From Symsagittifera roscoffensis (taxonomy: Eukaryota; Xenacoelomorpha; Acoela; Convolutidae), in NCBI RefSeq assembly GCF_963678635.1, contig NC_087065.1, positions 64,668,553 to 64,732,552 of the forward strand: a stretch of DNA of 64,000 nt. The letters run 5' to 3'. The notes under the pieces are model-generated. The model saw nothing but the letters and a program-made list of their open reading frames with translations, was not told the origin of the DNA and searched no databases. Position 1 is the first letter of the stretch, and the number at the start of each line of letters is the position of its first letter. This document shows, piece by piece, positions 1-12,444 of this stretch. Position numbers and translations under genes: made by a program.

Positions 1-435
1 AGATACAAAAGTGTTGATTTGTGGTCGTTTAGTGCATAAGACTTCTTCTTTTTATCGCATCAAATAAACCCTATACAATATTTTCTACGTCTTCAAGAAT
101 AACTTCTAAATTAATGCAAAGCTTTACTATGTTAATTGGTCTGCTACGGCTCAACAAGTTGCCAATAAATGCGGAAAATGGCCTTGTTAGGGTCAAAAAG
201 GGTTTAAGAGCAGAAAATTTCCCAAATACGGAATTTACGAAACAACTTGATCACTTCATGAATGAACTACTCATTTCACTTGTAATTTTGACAAATAGAA
301 GAATTATTTTGTCGATTAACCTATCCGATTTTATGCTTTATTTTGCTCTTTTTTGCACTGCAAGATTTTTTTGTTTTATTTTTTTCTAAATATAGGAACA
401 TTGTTAGCGGAACGAACATATAGGAACGATACGAT

Positions 436-897
436 AGCCATTTTTGACGGAATTTTTTTTTACATCATTCAAAAGTTATTGTTGTCCTGAGCTTAAATTG
501 GAAAAGATATTTCACCTGTGATTATTTTTCGTAAAGTTATGAGGGTTTAAAGATTGCCATTTTGGCCATTTTGACCAATTTGGGACAATTAACGTGCGAT
601 ATAATTCACGCTATTAACGCGTAAGCTGAGTTTTAATCCGTCTTATAAATCGTTCCAAATTGGTTGAACGAAGCTTATTTGCCATAATTGATTTGTTACA
701 AGGAACGAAATCTCTCTTTTTGTACTTTATATGGCGTGTGGGGTGATGATTTTCATAAAAAATTTCAAATTTTAGAGAAAAAAAAATTTCATTTTATTTT
801 AATTCATTTAATTTTTTTTATGTTAGTACTGCTGCATCATAAACCTTAAAAGGCAGTCGGAACATTCAGGGCTTCGCCCTGATACGAGCAGTCTTGT
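436..897 (+). mobile_element. Helentron-associated-like element, copy 1 (5' truncated)
   Basis: It begins at the shared internal block tttttgacggaattttt and runs through the paired AACGCGCGAT-type and ACGCGTAAGC blocks. It ends with AGTCGGAAC, the hairpin CAGGGC-TTC-GCCCTG and the tail AGTCTTGTT. No coding sequence is present. Confidence 0.7.
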
Positions 898-1187
898 TTC
901 CATTTATTTTCAGCCACTCAGAATTGACGAGTTTTGTAGAGCTGCTTTTTGTCCTGTTCTGGCTAGTGTTTGCGAACGGCAGCTTTGCTTCTGTGTCTGA
1001 ACTTCGTTTTTGGGCAAAATCCATTTAGCAAATAGAAAAAACTAGCGATTCTGATTCATAGAATTGTTTTCAGTATTTGGTTTCTCCTTCAATAGAATAG
1101 CCCCCCATAGCCCATTGTTTGCTGTCTTTTTATTTGAATGGCGGTTATTTTTTCAAGTTTTTTGAATGGAACTAACCATGCAATTTA

Positions 1188-1400
1188 ACAAGACTACTCG
1201 TATCAAGGCAAAACACTGATTGTTCCGTCTCCTCTTTAACTGGTCTCGAACAGTTTTGGCAACTGAATATCGGCAAAACTAATAAACCAATAATATCAAA
1301 TTTTGAGCGCTGAAATTTGAGTCCTATATGTCAGTAATTAGACCAAGTAGCTTGCCTCATTCAATTTGGAACGATTTTATAGTGCGTGATAATTGGTCAC
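1188..1400 (-). mobile_element. Helentron-associated-like element, minus-strand fragment
   Basis: The inverted 3' end (acaagactactcgtatcaag, then a decayed hairpin and gttccgtc) is followed by weak matches to the interior of the family. The extent is approximate. Confidence 0.45.
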
Positions 1401-1492
1401 ATCAGTATATAACGAGCAAATTCGAATACCTCGAGGCAGGTTACAATAGTGTTGTGCAAAACCGGCTGATGCAATGCAGATCAACATAAACT

Positions 1493-1700
1493 CCACCACC
1501 TCCTCTAAACCAACACCCCCACCCCAGTTCACCACTCCCCAGTTTACCCTACCCCACCACCTCCGCCAGCCTACTGAAAATGGGTGGTGGTGGGGTCTTA
1601 AAATATTAGGGGGTTATAAGGGGGTCAAACCCGTTCAATTTAGCCCCCTTGTGGATTTTACAATGAGAAACCCCCCCCCGTTCAATATAGCTCCGCCCAG
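1493..1700. repeat. C-rich / G-rich low-complexity inverted block
   Basis: CCACC/CCCCA-rich sequence on one side faces GGGTGGTGGTGGGG and GGGGG runs on the other, then another C-run. The 77-residue open frame across it is Pro/Thr-rich only because of this composition and is not called as a gene. Confidence 0.5.
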
Positions 1701-2108
1701 AATCTGAACAAGAAACAACAATAGCCAAAACAAAAAAACATGACTTGTTGAATTGACTTCTTTTTTTCCATTTCATTTTGTTTAATATTTAGTTCAAAAC
1801 TTATTTTGGATTTATCATAGTTTTGCAGAAAAATGCAAGAAGCTGAGTTAGCAATTTTTCTTCAAAAACAATTGATTGTAATGGTTTTTTGTACAAAAAA
1901 AATCAATTTTCATGGATTCATGTTAAGAAAAAAAAATCGATTTAATGGCAGTAAAATGAATTATAATGAATTATTTTGTTATATAAAAAATATATTATAA
2001 TCTATTTAAAACGGATTTAAGTTTTTAAACTGGCATCTCTAATCGATTAAACTGTCCAAACTTTTTTCACTAGAAGCCCCTTATAATCGATTATTATTGA
2101 TGAAAATC

Positions 2109-2445
2109 CAGTGGGGGTGGACAATCGCAGGTTCGAGGATTTTCTCAAGGGCGGCCAATTTTCAAAAAAACTGGAAAATTTTGACGACCTTTCTTTTTTA
2201 AAGTTGGTCAAATTGGTTTTCTGACCACTCTCAGCGCATAATATACACCATATTTTGACAAAAGTCTTTGCGCCGCAGGCATATTTTTGAAACCCCTACA
2301 AAATAAAAAAAATATAGTGGCGCCGAAGGCGTTTTTAAAAAATTTTTAAGGTTGGTTGCTGAAAATGGATGAAATCATACCAAAGAGGGACCCTTTGGTT
2401 GGTGAAGGAGTCGAAATCCTGGGGCTGGGAGGGGGGGCGTCGGTT
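2109..2445 (-). mobile_element. hAT-like MITE of the CAGGGGCGGAT family, minus orientation, decayed
   Basis: It starts near CAGTGGGGGTGGA and contains the family's GAGGATTTTCTC, TTGACGACC and GCGCCGCAGGC blocks in reverse orientation. The far end is eroded into a G-rich stretch next to a Helentron-like 3' end. Confidence 0.5.
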
Positions 2446-2462
2446 ACTCACACCTAAATCCC

Positions 2463-2509
2463 GGCTCCGAACACTCAAGGCTTTGCCCAAACACGAGCAG
2501 TCTTGTTAT
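2463..2509 (+). mobile_element. Helentron-associated-like 3' terminus only
   Basis: A decayed subterminal repeat and hairpin (CAAGGCTTTGCCCAA) with the tail ACGAGCAGTCTTGTT stand without the rest of the element, against the preceding hAT-like remnant. Confidence 0.5.
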
Positions 2510-4265
2510 CTTTATCCAACAATTGTTTTGTTTTAGTTTAAAAACTAATTAGTAATGATGGTACACGCATCATCAAAGTGCAAAAACTAACGAGTATAAT
2601 TATGGTTCAAAAGAAATGTTTTCGTGGCTTCGTTGATTTTTAGCCTAAATATAGTTATAAAGGCTTTATATGCAATTATCAAAAGGAATGCAAAAGTTTG
2701 ATTGCCCAGAAAAGTTGAAGATAACAATTGAAGAGCAAATCTCAAGTCCCCCATGTCATCAATTAAATTAGGATAAAATCTGATACGAATTGCCGCCCTT
2801 TAAAAAATTACAAATCGTTGTCTGTTACGTATTGTCGCCTCCCTAGATTTCTCATCTTTCCATTTCGTTAACTTTATTTTTAGAATTAATGAAAACTTTA
2901 ACCAGCTCAAGTGGCTCGTCTTACATTTTCCACTCCCATAATTTATGGAACGCTGCGCTCTTTGTTTGCGATTGTGGTGGAAAAAAAAGAAACTGAAAAT
3001 TGAGGATTTAGTAAGAATTCACCCTGGATTTAGTGATAACTGCGACTCCGGATCAGTAATTTTGAATGCAGTTATATTTAACCCAGAATCGACTTTGTTC
3101 TTTTGCCTGCAATGTTATTAAATTTCAAGTGATTTAAGTATGGAGCGTCAAATGTCATTCATTTTCATAACTTATTTCTGTTATCTCAGTGACTAATTTT
3201 TTTGGCGCTCTGGTGAAATTAACATTTATGTTTATCCATTTGCCCTCTATAAATTCATCCTAATGACACGTTTACGCTCTATTGTTCCCTCCCCCCAACA
3301 ATTTTTTATTTATGAGTCGGAACCAAATCTAATTAATTATAGAAATTTTAAAGTGGCTAATGGTGAACTATAGCGGTTGACTTACCTTAATGATCTCCCT
3401 AAAAGGCACAAAGCACTACTTGCATATTAGGTTCATTCGGATCGACGATCAAAATTCGACTTCCAATGAAGTTAATCTGAAAAAGTACAATTCCGAAAGG
3501 AGAAAAATAGCTGACACTTAATTTTTTGGAAATTAACCAGCACTTTTTAGAAAATAGCTAATAATGGTTTAGAAATGTTTTTATGCGTTATTCTAGTAGT
3601 AGGCCTGAAAACACATCATATTTATAAAGTCGAATTTTTTTCACGCATTGTGTATTACGTAATATGACACAAAAACTAGCTGCTAAGCGAAGACTATGAA
3701 AATCCCGCCCACTGAGCTCCTCAAGTTTAGAAGGTTGTGCCACTCAGCAGTAGCGTGACGAGTAATGAGGTGTTGTTTCCGACCGCCCCTTCCCCTTCCC
3801 CTGTAGCATGGACTCATAAAACCTTAAAGAGTGAAAAGGAGAAACAGAAAAAATTGAGTTCTAAAATTTTAAGTAGAAAAAATGCATCTTTGAAGTTTTT
3901 GTTTTTCTGCGCGTGAGGCTCGAGCGTCAACTGAATTCTTATCTAACTATCTTCAGCTTATGGTTTCCAGATTCTGTTATCATCTTAGGCATCCGTTTGA
4001 AACTTGCACTATTTTTCTGCGCTTGGAAGCCGTTTGGAGGCTTTTTTGCCTAGGTTCTCAAATTGTTTTTGTCCTTGATTTTTATTCAATCTCGCGGTTT
4101 ATTGTTCACATTCGTATCTTCCCGAATTGATCACTCTCGAAAAACTTAGTTGGCGTAGAAGAGGTGCAAATTAATTCAAACTTGGAAGAAGTAACTGATT
4201 TATAGTTGATTCGTAATGACTAGTAGCGAAGCAGTTCATGCTATAAAAATTAGCAAAACACGGGC
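2510..4265. other. No gene or clear repeat recognised
   Basis: AT-rich sequence with frequent stops in all frames. I see no splice-framed coding segment, array or element end that I can support. Confidence 0.4.
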
Positions 4266-4273
4266 TTTATTGT

Positions 4274-4750
4274 GGGGGTTAGGAAATTAGACGATAAGCA
4301 AATTAGACGTGACCAACAAAAACGAATTTAGACGTTAAATTATTTTTGCAAAACTAGCATTTTAGACGGAAAGCAAAGGGCTAACAAAACTTATTGCTTA
4401 AAACAAGTTTTCATTATTACAAAAATAATATATGATCCCATTGCACATCAAAATATTTATCTCAATTGATTTATAAAATGTTAATTTCAAGATTATAAAC
4501 CACTTTTGAAATGCATAAAATATACAATTGCGGCTTGTGAAAAATGCGGCATGTGAAAATTGCGGCATCGTGAAAAGTTGATTTGCATTTAAGAAAGCTG
4601 AACGAAAGTTAATTGTAGTCGGTAAACAAATTTCAGACACGAACAGTACAATTACGTCTAATTTCTCATATTTGTAATTTTGCATTGACGTCTAAATTCG
4701 TTTTTGTTGGTCACGTCTAATTTGCTTTTCGTCTAATTTCCTAGGCCCCC
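4274..4750. mobile_element. 477-bp MITE with GGGGG/CCCCC ends and AAATTAGACG repeats, copy 1
   Basis: The terminal inverted repeats are about 65 bp: GGAAATTAGACGATAAGC and CAACAAAAACGAATTTAGA on the left are mirrored on the right. An 8-bp target duplication flanks it: TTTATTGT at 4266-4273 and TTTATCGT at 4751-4758 (7/8). Inside, the AAATTAGACG motif recurs in both orientations. It has no transposase frame; the minus open frame inside is fortuitous. The 8-bp duplication points to the hAT superfamily. Confidence 0.8.
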
Positions 4751-4758
4751 TTTATCGT

Positions 4759-6517
4759 AGAAGCAGTAAATGCTTATATAGTTAGCTCACCAAAGGCGTT
4801 GAGAATCACTTTCGTCGGTGAGAAATTATCGGTGCAGTTTTGATAGCTCTAGCCTTGTCATCCGGTACGGATAGATAAACTTAGCATTATTGATGCATAC
4901 ATTTATGTTTGACATATTGTTATAAATTCATTAACATGTTTGGTCAGTTGACCTTGTACGGCTGTACGCCGAAGTGGTAACATGAGGAACAGCTCAGACG
5001 ATAATTTATGATTCTTAAGAACAGTTGTTTTATCGAACTCACATCAAAGATTCCGTTTATCAATCCGTTCGGATTCGATATACTCACGTTCATACATTGA
5101 GTTATGACAACCCTATTAGCAATTTTTAGCGCTGATATAGCCTTGAATTTACGATTAATTGTTAACCATGAATAAGTCATTAGTTTGTAGGCTCTGTAAC
5201 ATAGGTGCAAAGCACAGCTTTGAAATGCACTAAAGAACGAATACTTTCTCAAACAAAACTACTGAAAAGAAAATCAGTTGGAGTGATGATTTCAGCAACA
5301 GTTACCCTAGGAGAGTTTTGTAATGCATATTTTTGTTTCAATGGGATCTCTTTAAATTTCAGAGATTTCGGTTAAACAAAAACCATCGATAAAACAGCTC
5401 TGACAAAGCTTGAACTTCTTAGCTCTAAAAAATGTGCAATTCTTTGTTGACTGAGCGTAAAAAGTACTTTCCCGCACTAAATCATCAAAACATCATCGCT
5501 AACTCATCATCTTTTATTTTTTTACTGTCGTTTATGTTCGTCAAAATCAATCAGCGATAATCTATTCAAAAACAAAATAACAAAAAATGTTCTGAAACTA
5601 GGCTTGCAATTTTTCTCGGAACTCAAACAGCACTGAAAACCGAATATAAATTCAGATTAATTTTTCTTCACTGGTCTGAATTTTGAAAAGTTTTTCGGAT
5701 TTTTTTTTTTGAAATCTCAATCACGGCCAACAGTGCTTCCTTGTTATATCACACTTGGTTTTTTGAGGTTCTCAAATTTGGCTGGAAAACAAACTTGAAA
5801 AACGGGCCCTACGCCATAGTTTCTTCCGTCTCTTTGAGGGTGGTCGGAACAATGACTGCGAAAACCGATAGCTATAACCCTTCTCAACAAGTGATTGTAT
5901 AATTTCGGAATAGCTTATAGATTTTTGCATTCTTCGGCTAGGTTTACTTATGAATTCTTGAACGTGCGTCTACTTCTGGGAGTTTGAAACATCTATCACT
6001 GCCTTTTGTCCTGGGTGCCCTCGATGTAAGCGTTTCATGACTTTACTTCCTGGTTCTACTTGCACCGCTAAATCAGTTGTCGACTAAAATGCAGTCATTT
6101 ACACTAATATTCAGCGAGTGTTTTCAGTGAGGCTCTCATTAACACAATATTTTGCCAGTTGTTTCTTTTTGTCTCCGACTCATTTCACCCTCCCAATTAA
6201 GCTCCGTATCCTCAGTTATCGGCTCCACTTTCAAGTGTCTGTCAGAGAGTGTTCGCAGAATGTCTGATGTTTGATCCCATATCTGCTTCGACATCTCATC
6301 TTTGGTTTTCAGTACATGTAGCTAGCTTCTTTTCTTCGCATCACTTGAGCTCACCTCTAGAAATAAAGGCTGAGATTCACTTGCTCGTTTGACCTTCAAA
6401 CGAAAACTTTTCAGCTGAAATTTCAGTCTGATTTTTGCACTGATTCTATCCTTTTGGATTTAAAACGTTTACTCTTACAGGACTATTTTCAAAACTTTAT
6501 TGGTTTAAACTTGTTAT
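4759..6517. other. Unassigned AT-rich sequence, perhaps partly LINE 5' region
   Basis: Stops are frequent in all frames. The last part (about 6100-6517) could be the 5' UTR of the LINE that follows, but no promoter or second copy is available here to prove it. Confidence 0.3.
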
Positions 6518-7110
6518 TTGACTATCATGGATGCTGGGAACCCATCAACGTCCAATCAACTGAAGATGATGGAAGAAATTGAGGCCTTCAAACGTAACAT
6601 GCTGATAAAAGACGGGATATCGAGAACTTACAGAAAAATGAGTCAATTGGGTGTGGCTCAAGAGGTGCAATCTGTCCAGCTTGAAGATACTGTTGATAGG
6701 GTTACAGCACTTGAAACGTACTCAAGTAAATTTTGCACCCTCATGAACTAATCATGAACCCCCATTTGCTACACGGGCTAGTGCAAAGCTGGTCGATCTT
6801 TTTCTGGAATTACTTGAAAAGACGGTCATAAGTTACCACGGGAGTTTGATGGTTTTTATCCCAGTATTATAATGAGGTTTCTTTATTTTAAGGAAAAAGG
6901 TATTATTTATGGTGCAAGGAGATATTAAACAACTTTCAAAAAACCCAAAAAATCGTCAACCGGTGATTTTTAATGAACGATTGCCTAAAGCTGAGGCTCC
7001 TTTAAAAACGCTGTAACAAAGCAAAATTATCTTATTGGCTTCGTAAATGTAAACAAGGTGGAAGATTTCGACAAAACTCGAAAAACGGTCAAAAAATCTG
7101 GCGTGAAGCC
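6518..7110 (+). pseudogene. LINE ORF1 remnant
   Basis: The open part (6518-6751) starts MTIMDAGNPSTSNQLKM. Its charged, heptad-like stretch ends DRVTALETYSSKFC, matching the end of the coiled coil in L1-type ORF1 proteins (usually LExYSRR). After a stop, pieces such as PVIFNERLPKAEAPL resemble the C-terminal RNA-binding part. ORF1 proteins bind the element RNA. The rest is broken. Confidence 0.55.
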
Positions 7111-7693
7111 TTCAATTGACGATATTTGGAAAGAGGGTAACATAGACGCCTCGAAAGTTTCTTCAGTAGGAAAAAAACTAAACCATGAACTGTACTGTGA
7201 AAACTGAACGGTAAAAACAAAACCGAATTGTGAAAAAAACAGAGACGAGCTTTATGGTTTTCCTCAAATGAATTCATAAATTGAGTCGAAGTATTTATTC
7301 GTGTTTTCATATTTTTTTGATTAATTGGTGATGAGAAAGTAGAAACTGGTAGGGATATGCGATTACGAGACTGGCTTGCGGTTACGTAGTCTCATTTTCA
7401 CAGTTTTCTTGTGCCAACTTCAATTGTCGTTGTCGTTTGTTTTTGAGCTAATTGGACTGGTGATAATTGCAGTTCAGTTGGTTCACTTCGACAAATCTAG
7501 TTTGTTTTTGATTGATTTATAGTTTTTTGTTTTCTGCATTGAATCGCGACTCGAAAACTAAATACAAACGATTGGGTTAAGTAGAGGATATTGGTAATGC
7601 TTCCAAATATATTTCTGAGCTGTTTTTTAAAAACAAAGCGTTAGGATTAAGATCACCTTTGTTTTTTTTGTGTTTCTTTTGTAATCACCCAGC

Positions 7694-8260
7694 ATGTTTT
7701 GTGCTCAACAGTGTTTTTTGGCCGTGAAGCCGAAACTTTTGCTTCAGAGTTTGCGAGATACAATTTTTGTCGAAACACACTCAACTCGTCCACATGGTGT
7801 TTGCGTAACAGGAACATGGCTTCAAAATAATTCCGATCCTGGAGTTCTGGATTTAAAGGTTGTCACTAATTTGAAAAAAGGAAGAGGTGGCGTTGCCGTT
7901 TATGTAAGATCGGATATAAATTTTTTCGATTGTCAAAAAGTCTCATTGCAATGAATTACAAATAATACCCTCAAAATGCCTAGCTTAACTCAATTACATA
8001 ATTAACATCTTATAATGTTGTGTCACCTGCGAACATTGGAAAGATTACATAACTTCTAGAGAATCTCCAATCTGACAAAAAGTTGCTCAAATGAATGAAA
8101 ACCTTCTCTGCGGGGATTTAAATATCGAGCACTTAAGATCTAATTTTAGTAGGATAAACATTCAAGAGCTGTTTTGAGCTTTCAGTTTTCAGTTTGTCCA
8201 ATCACCTGATGCTTCACGTTAACAAAACACTTCTAAATCACAAAATGATTTTTTTAACGT
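7694..8260 (+). pseudogene. LINE ORF2 endonuclease domain, broken
   Basis: The frame 7694-7954 contains VCVTGTWLQNNSD and GRGGVAVYVRSDINF, which match the (T/S)ETWL and RGGGVALYVR motifs of AP-endonuclease domains. The catalytic Glu of ETWL is replaced by Gly. Further on, in other frames, LLCGDLNIEHLRSN matches the GDFNxD motif. The domain would nick target DNA for target-primed reverse transcription. It is inactive as it stands. Confidence 0.75.
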
Positions 8261-8529
8261 TAGTTATAACTAAACACGGCAAAGTTGAAACCTTAGAACC
8301 ACAATAGGTGATACCTTTACTGTTTATATAAAACTAATTTTGAAATTGATGCTGTGGAAGAAAATCAAAAACCACATAGAGCCTGGGATTTTTAAGCAGA
8401 TTTTTTTTCTGTGAGATGCTTTTCACATGATTATTGGAAATCAAACAAAAATTGAAATTTAAAGCATTGCAACTCGGTGTGTGATAAGTTCGTTGAGTTG
8501 TTGGATCTCGAATTTTAACGGTTCATTCC

Positions 8530-9787
8530 AAAAAAGTTAGACACAAAAAAGCCTTAAAACTCTACCTGGAATATTTAAAAATCAAAAATCAAAAAAGTCT
8601 GACGAAAAACTTTATAAACAAAGCTACGAAAGAATTTTATCAAAAAAACTCAACTGAAAATCGAAAAACGAAAGCGGGCAGTTCTCTAGTGTTCCTAGTG
8701 TTCTTTCCAAAGTAACTGGCAAAGAAAAACCCCAATTTGCCTATAGCTTCTAATGAAACAGTTGTGTCGTAATTCAATCAAATTCAAAGAGAAGCTCTAA
8801 GCTCTAAACTGAAAGCATTTTTTTTTCTTCAATGAAAAACTACTGAAACTGAAGTATCGAACATAACAAATTTTTTTTTTTTTAGAAAAACTATGCTGAG
8901 AAACTTATAATTTCAAATTTTTTGCTCTGGATTGTACCAGAGGAAACAAAATCCTTAATCAGGCACCCAGTATTGCGGTCTTTTTCAAATTGGCTATAAT
9001 CTCCTACAAGGGGACATTTTAGACCCATTTCTTAACTTCCCACTAAACTAAAGCGTTTGAGCTGCTCTATAATCGCAAAACTAGTTATCTATAAAAGTTC
9101 AATCTCCTTACACCATATCAGTTTGGTTTCAGACAAAAATTGGGACCTATTGACATTGGGAACTATTGACATATCTCAAAACATTTGGGTTATTTAAGAA
9201 AACAAATCTAAAAGTAGTGATGTGTTCTTTTTATTTAAAAAAACGATCGATACAATTGATCATTCTAACTTACTGTAAAAGCTACTCAATTTCGGAATTA
9301 GAGGGAAAATGAATGACCTAATTAAATTTTGTTTAAACAAAACAAGTTGGGAATCATTGAGTTGAGAGTTTCCCAAGGCTCTATCCTTGTTACCCTACTT
9401 GGTTCCCTTCTTTTCATCATTTACATGTTGCAATCACCTTCATACTATAGTTAACGCAATCAAAACAGCTCAAAGCACAAACAGATCAACGAAACGCTGA
9501 ACGCTGAACTGCAGAACCTTAACAATTGGTGAATTGAAAACAAGCTATGCTTAAATACTGACAAAACTAAAATGGTTATTTTTCCAAAATCCAGAAATAC
9601 AAAAAGTGTAAATGTCAAAACGAACGGGGAATTTGAAGGAACTGTTTCAAGTTTTAAACAATTGGGAAGGTACTTACATCGAAAGTTGAGCTTTGTTGAG
9701 CACATAAAATTACTCAAGAAAAGTTTAAGTCGTTTCTCCGGATTTTTTGGCAAACTAAGGAAAACTTTAAATCAAATTAATAGTTAG
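8530..9787 (+). pseudogene. LINE ORF2 reverse transcriptase domain, broken
   Basis: The frames shift, but the motifs appear in order. They are YQFGFRQKLGPID near 9115, TIDTIDHSNLL near 9245 (family form AFDTVDHxxLL), VSQGSILVTLLGSLLFIIYM near 9365 (family form VPQGSxLGPLLFxxYI), and LNTDKTKMVIFPKSRN near 9550. SSFKQLGRYLHRKLSF follows in the thumb. The F/YxDD catalytic box was not found intact, falling in a lost stretch near 9425. It is a dead copy. Confidence 0.8.
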
Positions 9788-9869
9788 TGCATACAAAAAT
9801 TTCGTTCAACCAATAATTCAAAATGGTGTTGTTCTTTACGAAACAGCAACAAAGACTAAGGCAAATGAT

Positions 9870-10263
9870 TTGAAAAATAGACGTCACAGGTTAATTCGGC
9901 GATTGTTTCATAGGAAAAAATTTCAGTTTTTGAAAAAAATTTTTGTTCAACGTTAGTTATATTCGATAAAGAACTGACATCAATATGAAATTTTGAAGCT
10001 TTTAAGCAAAATAATGGTTGATGATAAAACACGAAATGCTGTTAAGACTTTTTCTGAACAAAGAGTACCTGGATAAGCTCACTAATAGTCGGAATTTTCC
10101 ACAAAAGTTAAGCTCGAGTCAAAACGTGTTGACAAAAGATCAACTTTTAAAATTGCGGATTCTTAAACAACTGAAATTTTTTATTGAAATGTATCCGGTT
10201 TTTATCGATAATCTTTTAAAGGACAGTTGTTTTTATAATTTTTTTGACAATCATATTCTGTGA
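9870..10263 (+). pseudogene. LINE ORF2 C-terminal region remnant
   Basis: RRHRLIRRLFHRKKFQF (about 9880-9930) and the open frame 10018-10263 follow the reverse transcriptase at the expected spacing for the variable C-terminal end of ORF2. There is no recognised catalytic motif. The assignment rests on position and on its basic, hydrophobic composition. Confidence 0.4.
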
Positions 10264-10691
10264 TGTTCGGATTTTCTCGCATGAAGTTTGTGGGCTTAAA
10301 CTTGGACTATTGGGCTAATTATAGTGTTTTCCCGAGGCATGCGGCAATTTTTTTTTAGGAAATTTTTTTTAATTACCAGAAAAAACTAAGGTTTTATTTA
10401 TTCAAAGTGAGACAGAGTTCAAATCTGTTCTGCTTTCTGAGGCATCCATCGACAGATTTCGTTTGATATCTTTAGAATGCTCTCTTAACCCTATAATAGT
10501 TTTTAATTGGTGAACTTAATTTTTTCGTATATAATTGGTTTGCAAACAATTCATTGTGATTATTATTACCTCTGGGTTTTCTTTTTTCTCCTTTTTACTC
10601 GAACTTTTTCATGAATAATTATGCAAGATTTCTTAGAAACATATCTTCAGCTGTTTGGTTAATTGCTCAGTTATCATCAACTTTTTCCCCA

Positions 10692-10805
10692 GGCCGCTCG
10701 AGATTTCTGGTTTTGGACGAGGTCGACAAGCTCAGAAACTCACAGAACGTCAAAAAGATTTGTAGTTCTGATCACATGGTAGTGACAACTTTAGTCCGGC
10801 GTTGA
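10692..10805 (+). pseudogene. Exon-like fragment with a Walker B / DExD-like motif
   Basis: After a good acceptor (ctttttccccag), the frame reads GRSRFLVLDEVDKLRNSQN and then 19 more residues to a stop. The hydrophobic run followed by DEVDK resembles motif II of helicases or Walker B of AAA+ ATPases. No Walker A or other motifs were found nearby, and no convincing donor follows. It may be a lone exon, a retro-pseudogene piece, or chance. Confidence 0.25.
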
Positions 10806-12013
10806 AAATTGTCTGGTTTTCTCCCCTTGCTTGTCTGTTTTTTTTCTCGTATTTCAACTTTTGACGGTGGATACAGTTCAGTTTACTCATAACCTCGACT
10901 TAAATTTTTTTGCAGGGTCACCGATCATTTTTTCTTATTTTTTGGGGGTCTCTTTGCAATGGATGTTTTTATTTTCGCTGCACTTCTCTATAGAGCAGGC
11001 TAAGGTTTATAAATTCTTTGATATAATCGAATAGATTGAAATGTATAGAAAGTTTTGGTTACATTGCACTTGAGAAATTAAATATTTAGTAAGCCAGAGA
11101 AGCCAGAGATTAGATTTGCGTAAAAGAATATTCTAGAACCTCTTTTTCCTGTTGAATGAAGTTTTACCATCAGGCATATTCCTAGAACAACTGTGAACAT
11201 TTTTGCTGATGCTAGTTGATGTTTTTTTTTAAATCGAATTAGGACAATCACTGCGGTCGCTTGTCCCAGAGCTTCTTTGCATACTAATCTCAAATTGCAT
11301 CCCAACTACATTAACTATTTCAGGTTCGAATGCTATCAACCGCTTTGTCCTAATTTACACTACTTGAACGCATAATAAAAGTACTTTTTATCAGGCTCAC
11401 AAGTTTGTAGACTAATTTACGAAATTGGTAACAACTATAGCCCAGAGTGAAGCCTGAGAGAACGTCTTTAGACCAAATGGTCCAATTTCAAACTCATCTA
11501 GATTGCTTTATGTAAGTTGATTTATGGCCATTTGATGCCGTAAGCATTGCATTGTGACCAAGAGCGAGGGTGAGGTTTTTATATGAGGTGGTTTATATTT
11601 TTGGTAGCCTAGAGGGAATAAGAAGGCTAGTTATTAATTGTTAAACTATTTTTATCTCAATTTTTGAAATGTTAGAGACAAATAAAAAAGGACGCCTGTC
11701 GTCGTGTTATTTCAGAGCCCAGCCTACTGTAACTGGCGTCTCCCGTGTGTCCGTATAAGGATTGTAGCAATTGATTCTCAAATTAATGGCAACTGAACAA
11801 ACCTCCTACGTTTTTTCAAATCGTACTGGATGCTTAATTGTCCATACAAGTTTTTTCATTATTGTCTTTTTTTTCTGCATGATTGGCTGCTTTGGAAAAG
11901 AATTTTTCAAGTGATTCATGCTTCAAAGAAATGATCTATGTTACCTCATCGTTTTTTAATGGTTGGAACATGATTGGAAAATGATAATTTCCGTTCTTTT
12001 CCTGTAAATGATA
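10806..12013. other. Unassigned sequence
   Basis: AT-rich DNA with short, stop-interrupted frames. No repeat family recognised elsewhere in the window is present. Confidence 0.35.
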
Positions 12014-12021
12014 CCCTACAG

Positions 12022-12436
12022 CAGGGGCGGATATAGGGGGGGGGGGTGCGGATATAAGGGAGGGGGGGCGGACGCTCCTTTAGGGATTCGACCCCCTGCA
12101 GACCCAAAGGGACCTCCCTTTGTAGTATTTTGAGATATCCATATTTGGCGACAACCCTAAAAATTTTCTAAAGGCGCCTTTGGCGTCAATCTATACTTAC
12201 TTTGAGGCTAATGCGCGCGCCAAAAAAAACGCATTTTTGGTCAAAACTTTCCAAAAAAGTGCTCAAAAACTCTTTTTTGGTCTGTTTTTCAAAATTTTGC
12301 CTGCGGCGCTGAAAATTTGACTAAAACAGGGTCTTTTTAGTTTTTTGGGAGAGCTCGGAAAACTCAATTCGGTCGACCTAAAAAATTTCGCCCCCCCCCC
12401 CCCCCCCCCTCGAGAAAATCCTAGATCCACCCCCTG
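12022..12436 (+). mobile_element. hAT-like MITE, CAGGGGCGGAT family, intact ends
   Basis: The ends are CAGGGGCGGATATAGG and its inverted partner (CTAGATCCACCCCCTG). The 8-bp target duplication is CCCTACAG (12014-12021) against CCCTACAC (12437-12444). Internal blocks shared with other copies are TTTTGAGATATCC, GCGCGCCAAAAAAAACGCA, AAATTTTGCCTGCGGCGC and GGAGAGCTC. It also carries G- and C-homopolymer tracts (C-tract near 12390). Non-coding. Confidence 0.85.
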
Positions 12437-12444
12437 CCCTACAC

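Larger units (their letters stand above)
6518..10263 (+). mobile_element. Decayed non-LTR retrotransposon (LINE; Jockey/CR1-like organisation)
   Basis: The order is ORF1 with a coiled coil, then AP-endonuclease, then reverse transcriptase, then a C-terminal region, all on the + strand and broken by stops and frameshifts. The 5' and 3' limits are not defined, and no poly(A) tail or target duplication was located. The clade is inferred only from layout and short motifs. Confidence 0.75.

Noticed and set aside
1474-1707. 77-residue open frame rich in Pro and Thr
   Set aside because: The frame follows C-rich low-complexity DNA; its composition is set by base bias and there is no domain or splice support.
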